DNA of 64,000 nt from Herminiimonas arsenitoxidans (GCF_900130075.1 NZ_LT671418.1:2170001-2234000); one strand, 5' to 3'. Positions 39,430-48,828 are shown, counted from the stretch's first letter. Numbers and translations are program-made. Notes: a model not told the origin generated them from the sequence alone.

Positions 39430-41391
39430 ATGTCTGATCTGCCGCATCCGTCACGCCGTCAAACACTCAAGTTTCTCGCCAGCGCACCACTGTTACCGCT
39501 AGGTGCATCATCCGCACTGCTCGCCGCCTGCAGCACGACCACAACAAGCGCGACCAAAGAGTATGTTGCGACCAGCTTTACGCCTATGGCTGCACCTACC
39601 TTGGCCAATGCAGCAGCTATGGCCAGCACTGCAGTCGGCTCCACGCTGAATGTGCATTACGGTGATAACTCGGTACAAAGCTATCAGCTTGCTTATCAAC
39701 CATTTTTCATCACCGGCCAGCAAGTGCCTGATGGCAAAGGTGGGAAGATATTGAGTGGCGGCTACTTCGATATCAATAACAAAGCCATCATCGATCGCTC
39801 CGTCACCGGCAAGGAAAGACAGATTTTTTCAGATTCGCCGGATGGTACTTCTCTGTTGTCGTTACCGAATTCAACAGTAAGCAACATCAAAGGTAAGGCC
39901 GTTTTCGCCGTCGTGCAATTTGAATACACGACGCGCGATCAACTCGGTGCAGAAAGCGGCAAGAACAACGCCTACGGCACCTTGCCATCACCGATTGCCG
40001 TGTTGACGCTGGATCAGGACCAAGGCAATGGCAAACTCGATTTAGTCAAATATCACAACGTCGATACGTCCAGCGTGCATGGCTTGTGGATTACCTGCGG
40101 TGCCAGCTTGTCGCCGTGGAACACGCATCTATCCAGCGAAGAATACGAGCCGGATGCGCAGTTCATCAGCGATAACCCTTTCTTCAAAAAATTCAGCAAG
40201 AATCTGTTCGGCGACGAGAACAAGGCCAACCCATATCACTACGGTCATCTGCCGGAAGTCACCGTCAACCCAGATGGCAGCGGCAGCATCAAGAAACACT
40301 TTTGCCTCGGCCGCATTTCGCATGAACTGATACAAGTCATGCCGGACAATCGCACTGTCTTGATGGGCGACGATTACACCAACGGCGGCTTCTTTATGTT
40401 CATCGCCGACAAGGAAAAAGATTTGTCGGCAGGTACTTTGTATGTCGCCAAAGTTGGCGCTGGTTTCTCGGTCGACCCATCAGCTCCCGGCGCGTCGCTG
40501 AGCTGGATTAAGTTGGGACACGCCAGCAGCGCAGAAATCGAAAAGCTGGCCAATACCTTGAAGCCTTCCGACATCATGACCAGCGTCAAAGCAGATCCAA
40601 ACGACGCCAGCTACACCAAGCTGTATGCCGACGGTATTGCGAATTGGGTCAAGCTCAAACCGGGCATGGAACGCGCTGCTGCCTTCCTGGAAACACATCG
40701 CTACGCGAATCTGGTCGGTGCCAGCATGGGCTTTACCAAGATGGAAGGCACGACCGTCAACATCAAGGACAAGATCGCCTATTCAGCGTTGCAGAATATT
40801 CAAAACTCGATGGTGAAAAACGATCTCGCATGGAATCCAGCCAGCGGCATCACGGTAGACAAAGCCATTGTTGCCGGCGGCGTGTTCGCGCACAAGCTGA
40901 CTGGCGAACAACGCGATACCAGCGGTGCAGCAATTACCAGCGAGTGGGTGCCGGTACAAACCCGCGCCTTGCTGATCGGTGAAGATATCCCCGCCGATGC
41001 CTTGGGCAATCTGGCGAATCCAGACAAGATTGCCAACCCGGACAATCTGAAGTTTTCGGAAAAAATGCGCACGCTGTTCATCGGTGAAGACAGCAGCACG
41101 CACGTCAATAACTTCCTGTGGGCCTACAACGTCGATACGAAGAAACTGGCGCGCATCATGTCCATGCCATCCGGTGCCGAAGCGACCGGCTTGCATGCCG
41201 TCGATGAAATCAATGGCTGGACTTACATCATGAGCAACTTCCAGCATGCCGGCGACTGGAGCGGCAAGTTGCACAGCAAGGTCAAGAACACCTTAGATCC
41301 ATTGATCAAGGCGAATTACAACGATAGATTCAGCGCAGCCGTGGGTTATCTGACAGCTGATCCGGCTCAACCCAAATTATCTAAAACGTAA
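39430..41391 (+). CDS. PhoX-family (DUF839) exported phosphatase
   Basis: A 653-residue protein with a Tat signal (SRRQTLKFL) that also contains a lipobox-like LLAAC, so it may be a Tat-exported lipoprotein. The remainder matches the PhoX/DUF839 beta-propeller family (GLWITCGASLSPWNTHLSSEE, VMPDNRTVLMGDDYTNGGF, WAYNVDTKKLARIMSMPSGAE). PhoX enzymes are Ca/Fe-dependent alkaline phosphatases; whether this one acts on phosphate esters is not shown. The start at 39430 puts the Tat motif at the N-terminus. A terminator follows. Confidence 0.87.
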   Translation: MSDLPHPSRRQTLKFLASAPLLPLGASSALLAACSTTTTSATKEYVATSFTPMAAPTLANAAAMASTAVGSTLNVHYGDNSVQSYQLAYQPFFITGQQVPDGKGGKILSGGYFDINNKAIIDRSVTGKERQIFSDSPDGTSLLSLPNSTVSNIKGKAVFAVVQFEYTTRDQLGAESGKNNAYGTLPSPIAVLTLDQDQGNGKLDLVKYHNVDTSSVHGLWITCGASLSPWNTHLSSEEYEPDAQFISDNPFFKKFSKNLFGDENKANPYHYGHLPEVTVNPDGSGSIKKHFCLGRISHELIQVMPDNRTVLMGDDYTNGGFFMFIADKEKDLSAGTLYVAKVGAGFSVDPSAPGASLSWIKLGHASSAEIEKLANTLKPSDIMTSVKADPNDASYTKLYADGIANWVKLKPGMERAAAFLETHRYANLVGASMGFTKMEGTTVNIKDKIAYSALQNIQNSMVKNDLAWNPASGITVDKAIVAGGVFAHKLTGEQRDTSGAAITSEWVPVQTRALLIGEDIPADALGNLANPDKIANPDNLKFSEKMRTLFIGEDSSTHVNNFLWAYNVDTKKLARIMSMPSGAEATGLHAVDEINGWTYIMSNFQHAGDWSGKLHSKVKNTLDPLIKANYNDRFSAAVGYLTADPAQPKLSKT

Positions 41392-41420
41392 TTCCAACGA
41401 TCCATTACTGATATGCAAAT

Positions 41421-41456
41421 AAAAGGTAGGCGCACCCAGGTGTCCTACCTTTTTCT
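41421..41456 (+). terminator. Terminator of the PhoX-like gene
   Basis: AAAAGGTAGG / CCTACCTTTT (41421-41430 with 41444-41453) with an inner CAC/GTG stem, followed by TTTTTC. Confidence 0.9.
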
Positions 41457-41534
41457 TATATCGCCGCACGCAATTCGGTTGAACACAATACAATTCAGCA
41501 TTGCGCCAGTTCGCCGCACCCGCTCTACTACCTC

Positions 41535-42689
41535 ATGTCCACTGATTCCCTATTGTCCGCACCATCACGCTTTCCTCGTTTACAGTCAGCGGCCACGCCT
41601 TTCCTCTTCATCCTGCTAGGCGTGATCTATGCCTCATGGGCAGCACGCATCCCGGCGATACGCGATGTATTGCAATTAAGTCCGGCACAACTAGGCATGG
41701 TCTTACTAGGTGGCGGTTTTGGCGCAGTTGCATCATTTCCATTGGCCGCATGGCTGGTCGGTCACTTCGGTGGACGGCGCGCAGCCTGGTATGCCGGCCT
41801 CGGTTTGATCGTCGTATTACCGGCGCTCGCACTCGCACCGACGATGTTGTGGCTGGTCATCGCCGCGATTGTTTTAGGCGCGGCATCCGGTTGCTTCGAC
41901 GTTGCCATCAATGCAATCGGCACCGCACATGAAAAACTCGCCGGTCGTTCCACCATGTCGCTGTTGCACGCATGGTTCAGTCTAGGCGCGGTAAGTGGTG
42001 CCTTGTTCGGCAGTGCGATGGCCGGTTTCGGCATTACACCTATCGTGCATTTCAGCGTCACCGCGCTCGCCTTGTTACTGCCTTTGTACATCGCTTACCA
42101 AGCCTTGCCGCCGGAGCAAGTTGAGAAGCCTACGAGCAAACAATACTTCGCGATTGCGCACGGTCCTTTGGTTGCACTCGGCATCATTGGTTTTTGCGGT
42201 GCAGTGGCTGAAGGTTCGATTGCCGACTGGAGCGGCGTCTTCATGAAAGATCGGATGGGTGCACATGATGGCGTTGCGCCGCTGGCGTATGCCGGCTTTG
42301 CAGCCCTGATGTTGTTGGCGCGTTTGGTGTGCGATCGTTTGAAGGATAGTTATGGTGCACGGCGTGTCGTTGCTGCTGGTGCATCGCTGGCGGCATGCGG
42401 GATTTTTATTGCAGTCGCTGCTTTCAATATACCGCTGACCATACTCGGCTTTGCCTTGGCAGGTGCCGGTTTCGCATCAGTCTTTCCCTTTGTCTTCAGC
42501 TCGGCCGGTCGTCATGGTGCGACAGCATTGGCAGCCGTCGCCACCTTCAGTTACAGCGGTGGCCTGATCGGACCACCAGTGATCGGTTTTCTGGCGCAAG
42601 GTTGGGGCATGCAGGTTGCGCTCGGCTTGATCGGTGTGATGGCGATTGCGATTGCAATCTCTGCCAGTCGTGCGCGTTGGCTGGAGTAA
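41535..42689 (+). CDS. MFS transporter, YbjJ-like
   Basis: A 384-residue major facilitator with about 12 hydrophobic segments. It resembles the YbjJ group of transporters (GVIYASWAARIPAIRDVLQLS at the first helix; LLGGGFGAVASFPLAAWLVGHFGGRRA with the loop 2-3 motif). The N-terminal 20 residues are polar. Substrate unknown. It stands alone. Confidence 0.88.
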   Translation: MSTDSLLSAPSRFPRLQSAATPFLFILLGVIYASWAARIPAIRDVLQLSPAQLGMVLLGGGFGAVASFPLAAWLVGHFGGRRAAWYAGLGLIVVLPALALAPTMLWLVIAAIVLGAASGCFDVAINAIGTAHEKLAGRSTMSLLHAWFSLGAVSGALFGSAMAGFGITPIVHFSVTALALLLPLYIAYQALPPEQVEKPTSKQYFAIAHGPLVALGIIGFCGAVAEGSIADWSGVFMKDRMGAHDGVAPLAYAGFAALMLLARLVCDRLKDSYGARRVVAAGASLAACGIFIAVAAFNIPLTILGFALAGAGFASVFPFVFSSAGRHGATALAAVATFSYSGGLIGPPVIGFLAQGWGMQVALGLIGVMAIAIAISASRARWLE

Positions 42690-42753
42690 AGAGCACGCTT
42701 GCATCACTCAAATGAGGATGCTTGCTTCGCTCATCTATTCCCGAAAAAATGAA

Positions 42754-43782
42754 TCAAGAAATAGATGCCAGCGGCAGATTCAATAATAAATTTTGCGGCT
42801 TGATGCGCAAAATTTCATCCGCATTCATCGCACACGCGAGATAAACCGGACGACCAGCCACATCCGCACGTGCCACTGCCGTATCGACAAAATCCAGTTG
42901 GAAGAGCGACAGGATGCGGCGATTACGCTCTTCATCCAATTCCACGCCAGCGTACAAATCATTCAGGATACCGGTCGCTTCTGCATCAAGTCCGATATGC
43001 CAGGCCCAGTGTTTAGCTTCGATAGAGCGCAATGGTCTGACCACCACGGCGACACCGTAAAAATGATCTATCCATTTTTCTATCACACGACAGAAGGCCG
43101 TTAATGCAGCGCGACCGTAAGCAAAGCTGATAACGGTATCGTGCCGCTCATTGCGCGCCCAATAGCTGTTGGCGTTTTCCTGATCGATCACATCGAGTTC
43201 TACGCGGCGTGGTTTGGTATTGGCTTCTATCAGCAGTCTGCCGATATCACCGTAGTTGCCGCCAGTCGCGTGCAGTTCTACCGTCGCGGCATCGGCCAAC
43301 ATGACGGCGCCATCCTCTATCGCGACCTTTTGCTTGCGGAAAAACAATTCCGCCGCACGCACTTGCAAAGGTTCTTCGCTGCCAGCCAGCATGCCTTGCA
43401 CGATCATCTGCGTCAGTTGATCGATGAAGACAGGCGGAGCCGTCACGCTACCAGCGCGGAACAATTCAAGATAAGCCGCTTCCAGCGTAGGCGCAGCAAG
43501 CAAGCGATCACGCCACGCCAGCAAGACGCGATAATTATCCTGTGCATCGGTATCTTGCAAGGCAGCTATCTCTGCCTCAGATACTGTGCGCCGTGGCGCT
43601 TCCAGCAAGGCAGCATGCAAGGCAAGTTCCCGCGCGCAAGACTCTGCAATCGGTGCGACTTCAGGTCTATGCCACCATGCACGCAATAAATCGTCGCTCA
43701 GCAACAAACGACCATCGGCATCGCGTCCGGCAAGCTTGAAGCCGGAATGCGACCAAAATTCTTGCTGGGCGAGGGCTGACAT
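42754..43782 (-). CDS. DUF6352-family protein
   Basis: A 342-residue soluble protein of a family found mainly in Burkholderiales and of unknown function. The start (MSALAQQEFWSHSGFKLAGRDADGRL) and RAWWHRPEVAPIAESCARE are as I recall for this family; there is no recognisable catalytic motif and no membrane segment. Its ATG overlaps the stop of the upstream RlmI-like fragment as TAATG, so the two are translationally coupled. Confidence 0.72.
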   Translation of the reverse strand: MSALAQQEFWSHSGFKLAGRDADGRLLLSDDLLRAWWHRPEVAPIAESCARELALHAALLEAPRRTVSEAEIAALQDTDAQDNYRVLLAWRDRLLAAPTLEAAYLELFRAGSVTAPPVFIDQLTQMIVQGMLAGSEEPLQVRAAELFFRKQKVAIEDGAVMLADAATVELHATGGNYGDIGRLLIEANTKPRRVELDVIDQENANSYWARNERHDTVISFAYGRAALTAFCRVIEKWIDHFYGVAVVVRPLRSIEAKHWAWHIGLDAEATGILNDLYAGVELDEERNRRILSLFQLDFVDTAVARADVAGRPVYLACAMNADEILRIKPQNLLLNLPLASIS

Positions 43783-44423
43783 TATTTGAAAAACCTTTTC
43801 TCGCCGGTCTTCAGGTCCAGCTCATAGCGCACGCCATTTTCAGTCAGCAGCATGTCCGGTGGCTCTTCACCAGCTAATACGCCGTAGTTCACTGGCAAGC
43901 CTTCGCCCTTACGGATCAGTTCATCCGCACGTTCGTACACGTTCGGGCAACCGGTTTCAGCCATCAGGGATTGGACGATCGCAACTTTCCATGCATCGAC
44001 ACCGGCCGACTGGAATTCACAAATCAGATAACCCTTTTGATCGCCATACCAATCAACCAGCAAACCCGACAATTCATCTTCATCGCCTATCACCAGTGGC
44101 AAACGCTTGGCAGCGCCTATTCTTTTGCCTTTGGCGGCATCGATACGCTTATGCACTGCAACTTTGACCCGGCGCTTGATCAAGGCGTGATCGACTGGCT
44201 GCTCTTCGTCAAATGTCCATACGCGCGCGCGTATCTGCGATTTGGGCGCATGTGCGGCACGCGCAAGAAATTTACCCGATGACGAGCGCACAATGGCGGT
44301 CCCGCCGGATTTCATGCGCTCCGCCGGTTTGCCGTCGACCCACTCGACGGCAGATGCGTATATCCATGGCTGGCGTTCGAGCAGGCTTTTTTCTTTGCCT
44401 TGTTTAATAGTAATGATCAGCAT
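43782..44423 (-). CDS. RlmI-like protein truncated to PUA and linker domains
   Basis: The 213 residues match the N-terminal half of the RlmI 23S rRNA m5C methyltransferase family (start MLIITIKQGKEKSLLERQPW; IRARVWTF; PVNYGVLAGEEPPDMLL). A full enzyme has about 390-400 residues. Here the frame ends in ENGVRYELDLKTGEKRFFK then a stop, just where the family has K-T-G-[FY] and begins its SAM-binding domain. That catalytic half is absent, and the next gene starts within the stop codon (TAATG). It may be a stand-alone RNA-binding remnant or the scar of a deletion. Confidence 0.75.
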   Translation of the reverse strand: MLIITIKQGKEKSLLERQPWIYASAVEWVDGKPAERMKSGGTAIVRSSSGKFLARAAHAPKSQIRARVWTFDEEQPVDHALIKRRVKVAVHKRIDAAKGKRIGAAKRLPLVIGDEDELSGLLVDWYGDQKGYLICEFQSAGVDAWKVAIVQSLMAETGCPNVYERADELIRKGEGLPVNYGVLAGEEPPDMLLTENGVRYELDLKTGEKRFFK

Positions 44424-44638
44424 GGGAATAAATATGGTGCGCAGTAATTGAAGGACTCCATGATAAACCGCAACGTGGCCGAATAAAGATTTGCTTTGTG
44501 TTTGGCAAGCAAAATGCCGGGGAAGTCAGCATTATCGATACAAGCCACCTCGCATCGCTTGCTGCATATCCGCTCTTGTGTCAGCATCTCTCCCTGTTGG
44601 CATGATGCCGACATCCCCTCCAATCAAGGTAAGAAAAG

Positions 44639-45973
44639 ATGATTTTTCGCAACAGCGGTGTAGCACGGCGCTCATGGTCAGACACTTTCAAGGTCTATCG
44701 CGAAACCGCCACCTTGCGCATGCTGTTCCTTGGATTCTCCGCCGGCCTGCCTTTAATGCTGGTACTCGGCACGCTCAGCTTCTGGCTGCGCGAAGCAGGC
44801 ATAGATCGCAGCACCATCGGTTACCTGAGCTGGGTCGGCCTCGCTTACGCCTTCAAATGGGTGTGGGCACCTTTGGTCGATCGCATGCCGATTCCCCTAT
44901 TGACGCGCTGGATGGGACGTCGCCGTAGTTGGTTGTTGCTCTCGCAACTGGCGATCATGACCGGCCTCGTCGGCATGGCGCTCAACGATCCGCATCTGGC
45001 CTTGCAACCGGTCGTCTGGTGCGCACTGATGGTGGCCTTCGGCTCTGCCACACAAGATATCGCACTCGACGCCTTCCGCATTGAATCGGCCGACATCGAT
45101 AGACAAGCTGCGCTCGCCGCCAGTTATCAAACCGGTTATCGCCTTGCCATGATCTGGGCAGGTGCGGGTGTGCTGTGGATAGCGGCACGCGCTGAAATTA
45201 GCGGTGCTGGCGCCTATCAGCCCGGCGCATGGCGCGTCGCTTATCTGGCAATGGCGGTATCGATGCTGGTCGGTGTGGCAACGGTGCTGTTCTCTGCCGA
45301 ACCAGTGCGCCGCATACTACCGCCGCCAAAAAATGTTGCGGCCTGGTTGGACGATGTCGTGATCGGCCCTTTCCGCGAATTCATCGTGCGCTATCGTTGG
45401 CAAGCCTTGCTGATCCTCTCCCTGATCGCGATCTACCGTATCAGCGATGTGGTGATGGGCATCATGGCCAATCCGTTTTATGTGGATATGGGTTACAGCA
45501 AGGACGAAGTTGCCGCCGTGACCAAGGTATTCGGCGTCATCATGACGCTGGTCGGTGCCTTTATCGGTGGCGCATTATCGATGCGTTTCGGCATGATGCG
45601 CATACTCGCGCTCGGCGCGATCTTGAGTTCGGCGACCAATCTGTTGTTCGTTTGGCTAGCCGGACACGGCCATGATGTGCAAGCTTTGGTGTTGGTGATT
45701 TCTGCCGACAATCTGGCGAGTGGGATCGCGAGTGCGGCCTTCATTGCGTATCTGTCCAGCCTGACCAATGTCAGTTACTCGGCGACGCAATATGCGTTGT
45801 TCAGTTCGATGATGTTGTTGCTACCGAAATTTCTGGCAGGCTATTCCGGCGCGTATGTCGATGCCTTTGGCTATGGCAGCTTCTTTACCGGTACGGCCTT
45901 GTTGGGACTACCTGTGATCGTACTGTTGTGGTTCGCCGCCAAGACGGCACCGAAGACGAACCACACCAGCTAG
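44639..45973 (+). CDS. AmpG-like muropeptide MFS permease
   Basis: A 444-residue MFS protein of the AmpG family, which imports anhydromuropeptides for cell-wall recycling. Typical elements are GFSAGLPLMLVLGTLSFWLRE, GLAYAFKWVWAPLVDR and FGSATQDIALDAFRIE. The protein has about 12-14 helices. AAGG followed by A-rich bases precedes the ATG. It converges with metW, four bases apart. Role is inferred from the family; no AmpC or NagZ gene is nearby. Confidence 0.87.
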   Translation: MIFRNSGVARRSWSDTFKVYRETATLRMLFLGFSAGLPLMLVLGTLSFWLREAGIDRSTIGYLSWVGLAYAFKWVWAPLVDRMPIPLLTRWMGRRRSWLLLSQLAIMTGLVGMALNDPHLALQPVVWCALMVAFGSATQDIALDAFRIESADIDRQAALAASYQTGYRLAMIWAGAGVLWIAARAEISGAGAYQPGAWRVAYLAMAVSMLVGVATVLFSAEPVRRILPPPKNVAAWLDDVVIGPFREFIVRYRWQALLILSLIAIYRISDVVMGIMANPFYVDMGYSKDEVAAVTKVFGVIMTLVGAFIGGALSMRFGMMRILALGAILSSATNLLFVWLAGHGHDVQALVLVISADNLASGIASAAFIAYLSSLTNVSYSATQYALFSSMMLLLPKFLAGYSGAYVDAFGYGSFFTGTALLGLPVIVLLWFAAKTAPKTNHTS

Positions 45974-45976
45974 CGA

Positions 45977-46582
45977 TTACTGCTTTTTGCGCAGGCGGAA
46001 CACGGCAAGACTGCCGCGCCAGTTAGGCAGGAAGTTGATCGGCTTGCCTTCGTCCAACGCTACGCGTTCGACGACTTCTAACCCGACTTCATTCGCCAAC
46101 TCTTCAAAATCCTTGATCGTCGCGCAACGCAAGTTAGGTGTGTCATACCATTCGTAAGGTAAACTTTTCGAGACCGGCATGCGACCGCGCAACAGAGCAA
46201 TCCGATGTGGCCAGTATGCGAAGTTCGGGAAGGACACAATCGCATCGCGGCCGACGCGTGAGATATCGCGCAACACGCCTTCGACATCCTTCATCATCTG
46301 CAACGCAGACAGACACAACACCGTATCAAATGCGTTATCGGCAAAGATCGCCAAACCCGCTTCCAGATCGCGCTGAATCACGGAGACGCCGCGCGCGATA
46401 CAGATAGGAATTTCCTTATCGTCGATCTCGATGCCGTAACCGCTGCATTGCTTGTCCGATTGCAGATAATCCAGCATCACGCCGTCGCCGCAACCGAGAT
46501 CCAGCACCTTGGTGCCGTTGTTAACCCAATGCGCGATAAAGGCGAGGTCGGGACGCAATGCGCTCAATTGTTCAAAGTTCAT
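45977..46582 (-). CDS. metW: Methionine biosynthesis protein MetW
   Basis: A 201-residue Rossmann methyltransferase-like protein ([15 protein letters not shown] motif I) that accompanies MetX in many proteobacteria and is needed for full methionine synthesis. It overlaps metX by four bases (ATGA). Confidence 0.95.
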   Translation of the reverse strand: MNFEQLSALRPDLAFIAHWVNNGTKVLDLGCGDGVMLDYLQSDKQCSGYGIEIDDKEIPICIARGVSVIQRDLEAGLAIFADNAFDTVLCLSALQMMKDVEGVLRDISRVGRDAIVSFPNFAYWPHRIALLRGRMPVSKSLPYEWYDTPNLRCATIKDFEELANEVGLEVVERVALDEGKPINFLPNWRGSLAVFRLRKKQ

Positions 46583-47736
46583 GCGCTTGCTCCTGCTTTC
46601 AAACTACCACCATCGATTTCGCGATACGCACGTTCAAAATACGAACGCACCACATTCATGTAACGCTGATCGTCGAGCAGGAAGGCATCATGTCCGTGCG
46701 GTGCATCGATTTCTGCATAGGTCACGGTACGATTATTGTTGACCAGCGCCTGCACCATTTCATGGCTGCGCTCAGGCGAGAAACGCCAGTCAGTCGAGAA
46801 TGACACCAGCAAAAACTTCGCTGTGGTATTCGACAAAGTCTTGGTCAAATCACCACCGAAATCTTTCGCCGGATCAAAGTAATCGAGTGCCTTGGTAATT
46901 AGCAAATACGTATTCGCATCGAAGTAAGTCGAGAACTTGTCGCCTTGATAGCGCAGATACGATTCGATTTCAAAATCGATGCCAAAACCAAATTGATAAG
47001 AACCGGAACGCAGATCGCGACCAAACTTGGCCGCCATATCGTCATCCGACAGATACGTGATGTGACCCAGCATGCGCGCCACGCGCAAACCATTCTTAGG
47101 CACTACGCCGTGCGCATAGAAATCGCCGCCGTGATAATCCGGGTCAGTCAAAATTGCCTGCCGCGCCACGTCATCGAAGGCGATATTTTGCGCAGTCAAT
47201 TTAGGTGTAGAAGCAATCACCACACAATGGCGCAAACGATCCGGGAACAGGATGCTCCAAGCCAATGCTTGCATGCCGCCCAGCGAACCGCCCATGACTG
47301 CTGCGAATTGCTTGATACCCAACGCATCAGCCAGACGCGCATGCGACTGCACCCAATCCTCGACCGTCACCACAGGAAAATGCGCACCGTACTGTTTACC
47401 AGTCGCCGGATTGATGTGCATAGGACCGGTCGAGCCAAAGCAGGAACCGAGATTATTGACGCCTATGACGAAGAAACGATTGGTATCGAGCGGCTTACCA
47501 GGACCGACCATATTGTCCCACCAGCCGGTGGTGCCAGCATCTTCGCTATAGCTGCCAGCAACGTGATGCGAAGCGTTCAGCGCGTGGCAAACCAGTACTG
47601 CGTTCGAATGATCTGCATTCAGCGTGCCGTAGGTTTCATACACCAGCGTGTAGTCGGTAAGTTCCGCACCGCTCTGCAAAGGCAGCGGTGTCGAGAAAAA
47701 CATGGATTGCGGTGAAACGATTCCGAGTGAGGTCAT
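46579..47736 (-). CDS. metX: Homoserine O-acyltransferase
   Basis: An alpha/beta-hydrolase-fold enzyme of 385 residues that acylates homoserine in methionine synthesis. Nucleophile Ser151 sits in GGSLGGMQA; the Asp is in [11 protein letters not shown] and the His in [10 protein letters not shown]. In proteobacterial metXW pairs the donor is often succinyl-CoA (MetXS); this cannot be settled by eye. It is preceded by an unusual leader with a terminator hairpin. Confidence 0.95.
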   Translation of the reverse strand: MTSLGIVSPQSMFFSTPLPLQSGAELTDYTLVYETYGTLNADHSNAVLVCHALNASHHVAGSYSEDAGTTGWWDNMVGPGKPLDTNRFFVIGVNNLGSCFGSTGPMHINPATGKQYGAHFPVVTVEDWVQSHARLADALGIKQFAAVMGGSLGGMQALAWSILFPDRLRHCVVIASTPKLTAQNIAFDDVARQAILTDPDYHGGDFYAHGVVPKNGLRVARMLGHITYLSDDDMAAKFGRDLRSGSYQFGFGIDFEIESYLRYQGDKFSTYFDANTYLLITKALDYFDPAKDFGGDLTKTLSNTTAKFLLVSFSTDWRFSPERSHEMVQALVNNNRTVTYAEIDAPHGHDAFLLDDQRYMNVVRSYFERAYREIDGGSLKAGASA

Positions 47737-47791
47737 GTTATCTATTCAGGAGAAGGGCGCTTGCATGCGGCACTGGTTTCTCAGGTACTTC

Positions 47792-47864
47792 AAAAAAACA
47801 AAAGCCCGAAAGCGATACGCTAATCGGGCTAAATTCGAGACTCAGTTTCGAGCACGCTTTAGCC
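47792..47864 (-). promoter_or_regulatory. Candidate transcription attenuator in the metX leader
   Basis: On the minus strand the leader contains AGCCCGA at 47830-47824 pairing with TCGGGCT at 47809-47803, with an inner AGCG/CGCT stem, followed by a T-rich tract at 47800-47792: a complete terminator about 55 bases before the metX ATG. Its 5' arm overlaps TTTAGCC (47833-47827), which can pair instead with GGCTAAA at 47864-47858, next to the predicted transcription start. The two pairings exclude one another, as in attenuators or riboswitches. It could alternatively be the terminator of the nikR-like gene upstream. Confidence 0.5.
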
Positions 47865-47868
47865 GTAT

Positions 47869-47896
47869 TTATTATGCGCCCGCAAGCTGATGTCAA
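47869..47896 (-). promoter_or_regulatory. Probable promoter upstream of metX
   Basis: TTGACA (47896-47891) and TAATAA (47874-47869) with a 16-base spacer on the minus strand. The start would fall near 47862, directly at the 5' arm of the antiterminator-like pairing. The gap 47737-48106 otherwise holds no supported gene. Confidence 0.5.
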
Positions 47897-48106
47897 ATCG
47901 GCGCAATGCCATAAGAATAAACAAGTCGCCCCGCGCCGTCAAACCGGCTGCTTGTACTTTGATAACGAATTACCAACACCGCAAGAGCAATTCATAGCTA
48001 AATGGCAAGCACGTGAGGCACGGCCTTCACTATATAAGCGGAAATGCGCCTGCCACCAGGCCATCAACAAGCTCGCAACCTGAGCACACAAAGGAGCCAA
48101 ACGCCA

Positions 48107-48577
48107 TCAGCGCGTGGTCTTAGAGTTCTTGGTATGCAACTGCGGAATCACAGCGGCCATCAATTGCAGACGTCCGGTAATGACACCTTTTAATACCGTC
48201 ATGGAATTGGCGATGGCCTGCAGCTTGGGCGTCGGACCTTGAACCAAAATGACTTCCATCATCTTGTTCTCGGTTAAATGTACGTGCAGTGAACTGATGA
48301 CTTCATCAATATGCTTGTACTGCAGATTCGATAATTTTTCCTGCAACTCGGGTACCGAACGATCATAAAAAAGCGTAATGGTGCCGACCATCACTTCGTT
48401 ACCCAACTGACGTTTATGTTCGATCAAATGCTGATTAACCATATCCGTGATGGCTTGCGAACGACTGCCGTAACCGCGCTCTTCGACCATTTGATCAAGT
48501 TCGCTAAGCACTTCAGGCAGGATGGAGATGCTGATGCGCGCCACCGATGAGGTGTCTTTCTCTGGATTCGTTTTCAT
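48107..48577 (-). CDS. NikR-like ribbon-helix-helix regulator with altered metal site
   Basis: A 156-residue protein: an N-terminal ribbon-helix-helix DNA-binding segment (RISISILPEVLSELDQMV, RGYGSRSQAITDMV) and a C-terminal ACT-like domain as in NikR. Aligned by memory to E. coli NikR, the nickel ligands His87 and His89 are kept as His98 and His100 (LHVH), but His76 is Tyr87 and Cys95 is Met106. The nickel site is therefore not the canonical four-ligand set. The start MKTNPEKDTS is chosen at 48577. It is divergent from the amidohydrolase gene, with a NikR-style palindrome between them, and probably regulates that operon and itself. Confidence 0.82.
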   Translation of the reverse strand: MKTNPEKDTSSVARISISILPEVLSELDQMVEERGYGSRSQAITDMVNQHLIEHKRQLGNEVMVGTITLFYDRSVPELQEKLSNLQYKHIDEVISSLHVHLTENKMMEVILVQGPTPKLQAIANSMTVLKGVITGRLQLMAAVIPQLHTKNSKTTR

Positions 48578-48798
48578 TTTTTCCTGATGCGTACAGTTAA
48601 TCTTTCTGCAGCTTGCCTCACGACTATTTTCTTGTCGGCATTCTTTCCAGCACATTCCAACAAGCGCACCAAAACAAAACAAGCCCGCTCAAAAAAGAGC
48701 GCGACTTCACCGCATTGGTGTTCCTCATACATAGCCCAAGACTGCATCCCGGGCTGACCGCACACAAAAGCATTGGCACGGTTAATGCTCAGTTTAGC

Positions 48799-48828
48799 AG
48801 TATTACCAAATTGTATTTTAGTAATACT
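48799..48828. promoter_or_regulatory. NikR-type operator palindrome
   Basis: AGTATTAC (48799-48806) and GTAATACT (48821-48828) form a perfect 8-bp inverted repeat. Read as half-sites, it is GTATTA-N16-TAATAC, the same geometry as the E. coli NikR site GTATGA-N16-TCATAC. It lies in the 347-base divergent gap (48578-48924) about 100 bases before the amidohydrolase start and overlaps possible promoter hexamers on both strands (TTGTAT/TTTAGT plus; TTGAAG/TAATAC minus). The rest of the gap holds no gene. Confidence 0.7.

Noticed and set aside
47737..47900. Known SAM-II or SAM-I riboswitch upstream of metX
   Set aside because: A GCUAAA-like piece is present, but I could not form the SAM-II pseudoknot or the SAM-I four-way junction. 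Only the terminator/antiterminator pairing is supported.
47688..48083. 131-codon plus-strand open frame across the metX leader
   Set aside because: It overlaps the 5' end of metX on the other strand and the hairpin region, and its composition (Arg/Lys/Cys-rich) is not protein-like.
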